From Phycisphaerae bacterium (GTDB lineage: Bacteria; Planctomycetota; Phycisphaerae; UBA1845; Fen-1342): 64,000 nt of DNA. Position 1 is the first letter of the stretch. The number at the start of each line of letters is the position of its first letter. Below the pieces are notes generated by a model that saw only the letters and a list, made by a program, of their open reading frames with translations, was not told the DNA's origin and did no database searches. The translations under genes were made by a program, and so were the position numbers. The stretch spans positions 1-64,000 of the forward strand of contig JAJVHV010000031.1 of assembly GCA_022072445.1 (NCBI GenBank), read 5' to 3'. Of the stretch, positions 1 to 6,101 are shown in pieces.

Positions 1-76
1 CGCCCTTCGGGTTGCGCTCGGACACCGGAAGCCGCGCGACCAGCCAATCCAATTGTTCAGCCGTGATCTTTAGCAT
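1..76 (-). CDS. IS5-type transposase, N-terminal fragment (cut by window edge)
   Basis: The minus strand opens with an ATG at 74-76 and reads 25 codons to the window edge, beginning MLKITAEQLDWLVARLP and ending SERNPKG. This is the usual N-terminus of IS5/IS427-group DDE transposases (DUF4096-type helix-turn-helix region, which normally continues into a GRPP motif). Only the first few per cent of the protein is present, so the catalytic DDE residues cannot be judged and intactness is unknown. The 47 bases upstream look like an insertion-sequence end, which supports the call. The alternative is a chance short frame, but the match to the family start is distinctive. Confidence 0.7.
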   Translation of the reverse strand, partial: MLKITAEQLDWLVARLPVSERNPKG

Positions 77-123
77 GCTCCATTATAGACATCCTACAAG
101 TGTCCGGGTTATGGGATAGGTTC
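1..123 (-). mobile_element. Terminal part of an IS5-family insertion sequence
   Basis: Read on the minus strand, the segment from 123 down to 100 (beginning GAACCTATCCCATAACC) lies about 25 bases outside the transposase start. It resembles the terminal inverted repeat of IS427-group elements. The other end lies outside the window, so neither the repeat pair nor the target duplication can be verified. The exact border is approximate. Confidence 0.5.
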
Positions 124-139
124 TAATCTGCTCCGACGC

Positions 140-874
140 TTAGCGGCGGCGGCGGATCAGGGCCAGCGCGCCCAGACCAAGCAGGGCCATGCTGGCCGGC
201 TCGGGGGTGAGCTGGAGGTAGAAGTTGGCCAGCAGCGTGCCGCCGCCGAAGGTGCGAGCTTCGTCGGACGAGAACACGCCGTTGCCGTTCGCATCGCGCC
301 AGTAAACGTCCTGGCTCGAACCGACTTCGGTGCCGTCGCCGGAGAACGCGCCCGTCACATTGGCGTGATAGGTCGTCGTGCCCTGGTTGTAGAAGCTGAG
401 CTCAATGCCCCAGTTATCGTCGGGGAACGCGATGTCGCTCAGACCCAGGTCGGTGAGATCGAACAGACCGGTGACGTAGCCACCCGGGGCCAGGTTGCTG
501 AAACGCAGAATGTAGCCACCGAGAAGCACCGAGTTGACCGGCGTGGCGCCGCTGTTCATGGTGTCGTAATAACGGACTTCCATGTCGAACGACGAGGTGA
601 CCGTGTTGACCACGAAGCCGTGATTGGCGCCGTCGACGACGCCGCCCGTGCCGCCATAAGGACCGGCGGTGAACGACCCGTCGTCCAGCAGGTGGGCGCG
701 CGGGGTCGAGCCAGTGCTGAAGATGGTGGCACTGGTGTTGCTGTAGACCGGCACAGCCGCGATGTTGCCGCCATCGCCGAGCGGGATGGCCTGCATCTCA
801 ATGACCTTCTCAATCTCGGCGAAAGCTGACGCGCACAGAGCCAGCGCCGCCGTCACAGCGAGCAAACGCTTCAT
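140..874 (-). CDS. PEP-CTERM sorting-domain exported protein
   Basis: A 244-aa exported protein. It starts with a signal peptide (MKRLLAVTAALALCASAFA, cleavage near residue 19). It ends with a textbook PEP-CTERM tag: TPEP near residue 223, a hydrophobic stretch and a terminal RRRR. PEP-CTERM proteins are processed by an exosortase and delivered to the envelope or extracellular matrix; no exosortase gene lies in this window. The middle is beta-rich and unrecognised. The start at 872-874 is chosen because GGAGGACATCT precedes it and because the signal peptide begins there; an in-frame ATG 22 codons upstream would bury the signal. A sigma-70-like promoter lies about 115 bases upstream. Confidence 0.85.
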   Translation of the reverse strand: MKRLLAVTAALALCASAFAEIEKVIEMQAIPLGDGGNIAAVPVYSNTSATIFSTGSTPRAHLLDDGSFTAGPYGGTGGVVDGANHGFVVNTVTSSFDMEVRYYDTMNSGATPVNSVLLGGYILRFSNLAPGGYVTGLFDLTDLGLSDIAFPDDNWGIELSFYNQGTTTYHANVTGAFSGDGTEVGSSQDVYWRDANGNGVFSSDEARTFGGGTLLANFYLQLTPEPASMALLGLGALALIRRRR

Positions 875-994
875 AGATGTCCTCCACGTTTCAACGAGAC
901 TCTGGAGCGGTTCTGAGATGCGGAGCCCTGCATGCTCCAAGGCACGGCTTTCCGGCTGCGAGGTGGGTTCGCCTCCTTCCCGCAGACATACGCC

Positions 995-1022
995 ACTATA
1001 CCGATTCTGGACGCCGAGTCAA
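995..1022 (-). promoter_or_regulatory. Putative sigma-70 promoter for the PEP-CTERM gene at 140-874
   Basis: On the minus strand TTGACT (1017-1022) and TATAGT (995-1000) are separated by 16 bases. They would start a transcript near 988, leaving a leader of about 114 nt before the ATG at 874. This was read by eye and there is no expression evidence. Confidence 0.45.
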
Positions 1023-1073
1023 CAGAATAGTAGTAGAATCGCACCATGGCATCCTACTGGAGGTTAGGCGGGC

Positions 1074-1967
1074 ATGTCGGGCAAGGACAAGGGCGCGGCG
1101 TTGTATCTCGAACCCGAAACGACCGCATCCGAAAGCGCGCACGGCGTACTCATCCCGCCGGCTGAGTTACCGGACCGGACCCACGAGCTTCCGCCCCGCG
1201 ATGAGCTGGTTCGCGTTCTCGGACCATCACAAGCAGCCGACGCGGTGGTTGCGTGGCTGGCTCGAAACGGCCGGCGGACGGAAGTGGTGGTCGCAAAGCC
1301 AGTTGACCGTGATCGCGGACATCGGCCGGGTGAACTGCCGCCTCGGCTGTGGTGGCCGGCGGCGTTCCTGGAGCGGGAGATCGACGATATCGAGACGGCG
1401 TGCACCGGTTGGCGATCGGACGGTCCGCTTGTTGCTCTCGACCTGGCGTGCGGCGTGGGGCGCGATGCGGTGTACCTGGCACGACGCGGATGGGCGGTCA
1501 GGGCCGTCGACGTGCTGCCGGATGCACTGGCGCGGGCCCGCGACCTGGAGCGGCGCTACGGGGTCGCCGATCGTCCGATCTGCTGGGTCGAGCAGAATCT
1601 GGAGTCCGCGGACGTGGCGGAGAGTGTGCGTGCCGCGGCGGGGGACCTGCGTGGTTCGTGCGACCAGGGTGGATATGACCTCGTATACGTGTCGCGCTAT
1701 CTGCACCGGCCGTTGCTGCCGCTGCTGTGCGCGCTGCTGCGACCGGGAGGACGGCTGCTGTATGAGACGTTTACGACCGTACACCGCGAGCGGTACGGCA
1801 AGCCGTCGCGCGATGCTCACGTGCTGCGGCCCAACGAGCTGATCACGGCGCTGTCTGCGAGTGTGTGTGCCGGGCGGCGCCTGTTGGTCCGGCACTACCG
1901 CGAAGGCTGGCATGGCACAGCGCACACGGCGCGGGTGCATATCCGGTGTGACGTGGTGACGGAGTGA
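1074..1967 (+). CDS. SAM-dependent methyltransferase (class I, TehB-like), possible degenerate rhodanese N-terminus
   Basis: A 297-aa soluble protein. Residues 119-140 carry the class I methyltransferase SAM loop (ALDLACGVGRDAVYLARRGW), followed by an acidic residue after the second strand (AVDVLPDALARAR). A later YDLVYVSRYLHRPLLP segment corresponds to motif II, and a LLRPGGRLLYETFT segment to the post-III strand. The substrate is unknown. The first ~80 residues (HELPPRDELVRVLG and the AWLARNGRRTEVVV segment) resemble a rhodanese-like fold without an obvious active-site cysteine, as in some rhodanese-methyltransferase fusions; this part is inference. GGAGG at 1059-1063 is well placed for the ATG. 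The gene stands alone and diverges from the upstream PEP-CTERM gene. Confidence 0.75.
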   Translation: MSGKDKGAALYLEPETTASESAHGVLIPPAELPDRTHELPPRDELVRVLGPSQAADAVVAWLARNGRRTEVVVAKPVDRDRGHRPGELPPRLWWPAAFLEREIDDIETACTGWRSDGPLVALDLACGVGRDAVYLARRGWAVRAVDVLPDALARARDLERRYGVADRPICWVEQNLESADVAESVRAAAGDLRGSCDQGGYDLVYVSRYLHRPLLPLLCALLRPGGRLLYETFTTVHRERYGKPSRDAHVLRPNELITALSASVCAGRRLLVRHYREGWHGTAHTARVHIRCDVVTE

Positions 1968-2070
1968 CGATGCTTGGATCCGGGGCCCGATCTCCAACCG
2001 GTCCCGCGAGAGCAACACCGGACCGCAACCCCCAAGGGCACACTGAGACGTACCTGCCTTCATCACGCGT

Positions 2071-2099
2071 TTGGCAGCACCGCCAATCGGGTGTACACT
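2071..2099 (+). promoter_or_regulatory. Putative sigma-70 promoter for the EIIA-like gene
   Basis: TTGGCA (2071-2076) and TACACT (2094-2099) with a 17-base spacer sit 33 bases before the ATG at 2133. Both hexamers are close to consensus and the spacing is ideal. Confidence 0.55.
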
Positions 2100-2132
2100 A
2101 ACCGGTTTGCACCTGGCGCAGGACGATAGCGA

Positions 2133-2588
2133 ATGGAACTATCGAAGTTACTGACCCCGGAGCGGATGCGCGTGCCGCTGACGGCGGGCGACAAACGCGG
2201 CCTGATCACGGAACTCGTCAGCCTGCTCGCGGAGAGCGGAGCGATCGCCAACCAGCAGGCGGTCCTCGACGCCGTGCTGAAACGCGAAATGGAGCGGAGC
2301 ACGGGCATCGGTTACGGGCTGGCGATCCCGCACGGCAAGAGCGAGGGTTGCACGCAGCTTGTGATGGCGGCGGGTAAGCCGGAAACGCCGGTCGAGTATC
2401 AGAGCGTCGACGGCCGGCCGGTCAATTTCATCGTGCTGCTGGTCAGTCCGCCGGACCAGACCGCGAATCACATCCAGGCGCTGGCCAAGATCAGCCGGAT
2501 CATGAACGTGGAGGCGTTCCGCGCGTCGATCCCGTTGGTCAGCAGCGCTCAGGAGCTGCACGAGCTGATCCGGCGGCATGAGGGGTGA
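2133..2588 (+). CDS. PTS EIIA type-2 (PtsN-like / nitrogen-regulatory EIIA) protein
   Basis: A 151-aa single-domain EIIA of the mannitol/fructose family. The phosphorylatable histidine is His67 in GYGLAIPHGKS, and the downstream motif VNFIVLLVSPPDQTANHIQAL is typical of the fold. The length matches free-standing PtsN-type regulators (about 150-160 aa). No permease (EIIBC), HPr or EI gene is nearby, so a regulatory role via PEP-dependent phosphorylation is more likely than sugar transport; that is inference. It probably has its own promoter at 2071-2099. It converges on the MATE gene, with repeat DNA between them. Confidence 0.88.
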   Translation: MELSKLLTPERMRVPLTAGDKRGLITELVSLLAESGAIANQQAVLDAVLKREMERSTGIGYGLAIPHGKSEGCTQLVMAAGKPETPVEYQSVDGRPVNFIVLLVSPPDQTANHIQALAKISRIMNVEAFRASIPLVSSAQELHELIRRHEG

Positions 2589-2594
2589 GTGCGG

Positions 2595-2762
2595 AATGCA
2601 GAGTGAAGAATGCAGAATGCAGAACGCGGGCGCGTGAACGGGGAGTCCCATCCGAGCACGAAGCGCCAGCGAGTGGCGGCAATGCAGAATGAAGAATGCA
2701 GAATGCAGAACGCGAGCGCGTGAGCAGGAAGTTCCATCCGAGCACGAAGCGCAAACGAGTGA
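2595..2762 (+). repeat. Two tandem copies of an ~86-bp unit with AATGCAGAATGAAG core
   Basis: Copy 1 (2595-2680) and copy 2 (from 2681) share a core of the type AATGCAGARTGAAGAATGC, then AGAACGCGNGCGCGTGA, then CCATCCGAGCACGAAGCG. The same core recurs at 18023-18050, 15 kb away, again beside the palindrome described in separate entries. It lies between convergent genes and does not code for anything credible. Confidence 0.8.
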
Positions 2763-2771
2763 AGTGCGAGT

Positions 2772-2823
2772 GCAGCCGGGGGGCGGCTGCTCTACACACA
2801 TGAGTGCAGCCGGGCGCGGCTGC
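2772..2823 (+). repeat. Two copies of the dispersed GCAGCCG...CGGCTGC palindrome
   Basis: Copies at 2772-2790 and 2806-2823 have 7-bp arms (GCAGCCG / CGGCTGC) around a G-rich loop, each followed by CTCTACAC. They are variants of the CACAGCCG / CGGCTGTG palindrome at 18071-18090 and 62904-62923. The second copy ends one base before the stop codon of the MATE gene, so it may also act as its transcription or RNA 3'-end signal. Confidence 0.75.
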
Positions 2824-2824
2824 T

Positions 2825-4321
2825 CTACACGCGTGTGTGTTTCCAGCCGCCGTGGGAGAAGCGCCACAGCATTAGGGCGAATCGGACGAAATTGTCGGCC
2901 CACATTCCGCACCAGGCGCCGATGAGTCCGCCTTTCAGAACGACGCCGCCGAGGTAGGCGAGCGGGACGCGCAGGCAGAGCGACGAAAGCGCGGTGATGG
3001 CGAGCGGCCAGCGCGTGTCGCCGGCACCGCGCAGCGACCCGGCGTAGATGATTCCCATCGCCAGAAATGGCTGCGCGAAGGCCAGGAGGCGAAAGGCGGG
3101 CGCTCCGGTGGCTGCGACCGCGGGCACATCGCTCATCAGGGCGTAAATCTGCTCGGCCAGCGTGTAGAAGCAGACGCCGACAATCGCGGACATGACCGCG
3201 CCCTGCACGGCGGCGGTGTGCGCGGCGCGGGCGGCGTGGGGCGGCTGACCGGCGCCGAGGTACTGGCCGACGAGCGTGGCGGCGGCAGTCATCCAGGCGA
3301 ACGCGGGGAGATAGCTGACGGCCTCGGCCCGCATGGCGATCATGTGGGCGGCGAGACTGGTTGTGGCGGCCTCGCCGACGGCGGTGTGCCCGACGATCCA
3401 GACGAACGTGACCTGCGCGATCCACATGACTCCCGACTCGGCCGCCGTGGGCAATCCGATGCGGAGGATGCGGCCCTGCATGGACACGTCGGGTGCGAGC
3501 AGCGCCGGCCGCAGGCGCATGCCGCGCGTTCCGCGCCACATGACCGCGGCCATGAGCACGCCGCCCGAGCAGCGCGCTGTCAGGGTGCCGATGGCAATTC
3601 CGTTCACGCCCCAGGCGGGCCCGATCCAGCCGAAGACCAGCGTGGCGGAGAGGGCGGCATTGATGACGTTCACAAGGATCATGATCCGCATCGGCGTACG
3701 CGTGTCGCCGGCACCGCGAAGGATCGCGGCGCCGATGAGATTCAGGCTGGCCAGGGCGTAGCCGAACGAGTCGATGCGCAGGAACCCGGCGCACATGGCC
3801 TGGGCGGTGGGCGTCTGGAGCAGGCGTCGGGCGAAGAACGGGGCCGCGACAAACGCCACGCCGCTGAGGATCACGCCAATGACCAGCGCCGTGACGAACG
3901 CCTGATTCAGGGCGCGATCGGCTTCGCCAAGCCGGCGGGCACCGAAAGCGCGGCTGACGATCGCCGTCGCACCGACTCCGACGAGCGAGAACGTGAGCGT
4001 GAAGAACCAGCCGACGTATCCGGCAATTCCGACAGCCGCAGTCGCGTCCTGTCCGACGCGGCCGGCCAGGTACACGTCTGTGAGTCCGATCAGGAATGCG
4101 CCGACTTGCTCGCCGAGGATTGGAAGTCCGAGAACGCGGATCTGGCGCGAGATGGGACCGGCGGGAAGGCCGGCGGGACCGGTATCCAGGTGCGGTGCAT
4201 CGGGTATGGCCGCCGCGCCGGCGACGGGCATGGTGTCGGCGAGGGCGACGACGGCGGCGTCTGCGTCGTGCGGCGCCGCAGCGGCGTTGGGGAGCGTCGG
4301 CGTGGGCGGGTTCACGCGCAC
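2825..4321 (-). CDS. MATE family multidrug/metabolite efflux transporter
   Basis: A 498-aa integral membrane protein with about 12 hydrophobic spans in two homologous halves. It begins its conserved part with ISRQIRVLGLPILGEQVGAF and carries the MATE signature region LTDVYLAGRVGQDATAAVGI. The family exports drugs or metabolites by Na+ or H+ antiport. The N-terminus has about 55 extra Ala/Pro-rich residues before the first span; the start is GTG at 4319-4321, and an in-frame ATG (MPVAGAAAIPD) 30 codons later is an alternative. The C-terminus is short (GGWKHTRV), and its TAG stop lies directly at the border of a dispersed palindromic repeat. The gene diverges from the exported-protein pair at 4585. 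Confidence 0.85.
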   Translation of the reverse strand: MRVNPPTPTLPNAAAAPHDADAAVVALADTMPVAGAAAIPDAPHLDTGPAGLPAGPISRQIRVLGLPILGEQVGAFLIGLTDVYLAGRVGQDATAAVGIAGYVGWFFTLTFSLVGVGATAIVSRAFGARRLGEADRALNQAFVTALVIGVILSGVAFVAAPFFARRLLQTPTAQAMCAGFLRIDSFGYALASLNLIGAAILRGAGDTRTPMRIMILVNVINAALSATLVFGWIGPAWGVNGIAIGTLTARCSGGVLMAAVMWRGTRGMRLRPALLAPDVSMQGRILRIGLPTAAESGVMWIAQVTFVWIVGHTAVGEAATTSLAAHMIAMRAEAVSYLPAFAWMTAAATLVGQYLGAGQPPHAARAAHTAAVQGAVMSAIVGVCFYTLAEQIYALMSDVPAVAATGAPAFRLLAFAQPFLAMGIIYAGSLRGAGDTRWPLAITALSSLCLRVPLAYLGGVVLKGGLIGAWCGMWADNFVRFALMLWRFSHGGWKHTRV

Positions 4322-4424
4322 GGGACCGGGATCATGGCAGAGATCATATCGGCCTTGGCCGGACGGATGGAGTGGGCCGGGTGCGGCGCAGCGCGACGGT
4401 GGGCAGGTCCCGTAAGTTGGCGGC

Positions 4425-4454
4425 TTGCCACGGTTTGACTTGTTCTGATATGAT
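4425..4454 (+). promoter_or_regulatory. Putative sigma-70 promoter for the 4585-5974 pair
   Basis: TTGCCA (4425-4430) and TATGAT (4449-4454) with an 18-base spacer lie in the divergent gap upstream of 4585. The leader would be about 125 nt. Confidence 0.45.
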
Positions 4455-4584
4455 AGTGTGGGGTCGGCAGCGGCGGAACGTCGCAGGGTCCGCGCGTCGG
4501 CTGGACGTGCCGCTCCACGGAGAGGGCGGCGCGCACGTTGCGTGCAGTTCGCGACTTGATCACATTCTCGACGGAGTCTGCAAG

Positions 4585-5325
4585 ATGGGAAATCTCCTGA
4601 GTGTTGCGCTGGGCGTCGCTTGCCTGGTTGGTCCCAAGAATGAACTGGTGTATGACTCGGGCAACCCGGTTCCGGGAGCTGGCGATGAAGTGATGCTGGC
4701 CAGCGTGTGGCGTGTGCTTGATCCGCTCGACAATCTGTCGGTCAACGTGGTGCGGCCGTTCGAGCTGAGCGAGGCGACGGCGGTCTCGGCGTTCTCGTTC
4801 TACGCGTTCAACCCGAAGGATCCGGCGACGAAGGTGGTCGACCTTTACGTGGGGACGAACACCGAGACGCCCGGGACGCTTTTGTACAGTTTCGACTTTA
4901 CGGACCATAGCGGGACGCGCGAGGGCTGGACGACGCTGATCCTGGAGCAGCCGGTTTTTCTGGAGGCGGGCTCGTATGGCGTGTCGTTCCGCGGGCACTT
5001 CGAGTTCCAGAGTTATTGGGCGGTGGGCGCGCCGAACGGGCCGGGGTATGCGTGGGTGCGGCTGCGCGACAGTGCCGACTGGGTGCGTGCGACGCGTGAG
5101 GACTACGGCTTCGTGCCGAATTTCGCGCTGCGCGTCTATTCGAGCTATGACCTTTCAAACACGAGCGGCGAGCTCGTCCGTCCGAACGAGATGACGCGCG
5201 TGCGTGGCATGCGCGTGAAGGCGCGTGCCGACCAGGATGGCGGAAAGCAGGTCGAGGCGTACGAGTATCAGCCCGGCCAGCGGCCGGCGCTGATGCACAC
5301 GATTCGGCGTCCGTTCAAGAAGTGA
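4585..5325 (+). CDS. Exported protein of unknown function
   Basis: A 246-aa protein starting MGNLLSVALGVACLVG, a short hydrophobic leader. The body is beta-rich with repeated aromatic strands (FSFYAFNPKDPATKVVDLYV; GSYGVSFRGHFEFQSYWAVG), suggesting a secreted jelly-roll type fold. No catalytic motif was recognised. The ATG at 4585 is favoured because it opens a signal-like segment; the frame is open further upstream. It is followed after only 4 bases by the TTG start of the next gene, so the two are almost certainly co-transcribed. Confidence 0.65.
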   Translation: MGNLLSVALGVACLVGPKNELVYDSGNPVPGAGDEVMLASVWRVLDPLDNLSVNVVRPFELSEATAVSAFSFYAFNPKDPATKVVDLYVGTNTETPGTLLYSFDFTDHSGTREGWTTLILEQPVFLEAGSYGVSFRGHFEFQSYWAVGAPNGPGYAWVRLRDSADWVRATREDYGFVPNFALRVYSSYDLSNTSGELVRPNEMTRVRGMRVKARADQDGGKQVEAYEYQPGQRPALMHTIRRPFKK

Positions 5326-5329
5326 CGCG

Positions 5330-5974
5330 TTGCGGCCGGCTGCGATTCTGATCGGGTCGCTGTTGGTGCAGGCGGGTTGCTCGGCGGCTGGGGGGAGGAG
5401 CCAGGCTCCGAGCCTGTCGGCGGCGGACTGCGGGCGCGTTCCGCGCGGTTGGCGCGTGCTGGCGACGAACGGCGACGTCGCGGGCACGACGTGGCAGGTG
5501 GAGCGCGACGAGCAGGCGGTTGGCGGGCTCGTGCTGGCGCTCACGGAGAATTATGCTGCACGCGGGCAATTGAATTTATGCGTGGCGCCCGGTGCGATTC
5601 GCGACGTGGATTTCTCGGTTCGCTGCAAGGGCGACTATGGCGTTGGGATCGTGTGGCGCTGCCGGGACGGGAATAACTATTACGTGCTGCGCGTGAACCC
5701 GATGGAGGGAAACGTCAACCTGTACGTCGTTGCGAACGGGACGCGCTCGCGGCTGGCGTCGGCGCAGCTCGGGCGGTTCGAGGATGAGCAGTGGCGGCGG
5801 CTGCGCGTCAGGCACGTCGGCCAGCGGATCGAGGCCTGGCTGGATGATGAGCGGCTGTATCAGGCTGTGGACGCGACGCACGGCGAGGCCGGGAGCATCG
5901 GCGTCTGGACGCGAGCGGATGCGCTCGGACGATTCGGCGACTTTGTGCTTCGCGAGGTGCGCGGGTCGTCGTAA
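5330..5974 (+). CDS. Putative lipoprotein with LamG / DUF1080-like (concanavalin-type) domain
   Basis: A 214-aa protein starting at TTG 5330, four bases after the previous stop. The N-terminus MRPAAILIGSLLVQAGC resembles a lipoprotein signal, though Gln at the -3 position makes the lipobox imperfect. Residues ~60-205 (DVDFSVRCKGDYGVGIVWRC, NYYVLRVNPMEGNVNLYVV, RLRVRHVGQRIEAWLDDERL, GSIGVWTRADALGRFGDFVL) match the strand pattern of laminin-G/DUF1080 jelly rolls, which bind or hydrolyse sugars. No catalytic residues could be assigned, so a carbohydrate-binding role is only inference. It is translationally linked to the gene before it. Confidence 0.65.
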   Translation: MRPAAILIGSLLVQAGCSAAGGRSQAPSLSAADCGRVPRGWRVLATNGDVAGTTWQVERDEQAVGGLVLALTENYAARGQLNLCVAPGAIRDVDFSVRCKGDYGVGIVWRCRDGNNYYVLRVNPMEGNVNLYVVANGTRSRLASAQLGRFEDEQWRRLRVRHVGQRIEAWLDDERLYQAVDATHGEAGSIGVWTRADALGRFGDFVLREVRGSS

Positions 5975-6101
5975 CGGCCGCGGGCGGACTGGTCGCGGCT
6001 GGGAATGAGAGTTCAGTGGTCTGCCTCGGGGAGCCGGGGCGGAGCGAAAGGGATGGGCAGGCCGCTCGGCGGCGCGGCCCGAGACTCAAAGGAGCGATGG
6101 A

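Noticed and set aside
2539-2799. Small minus-strand open frames with FCILHS-type repeats
   Set aside because: They are only translations of the AATGCAGAATGAAG repeat; the same peptide appears wherever the repeat occurs.
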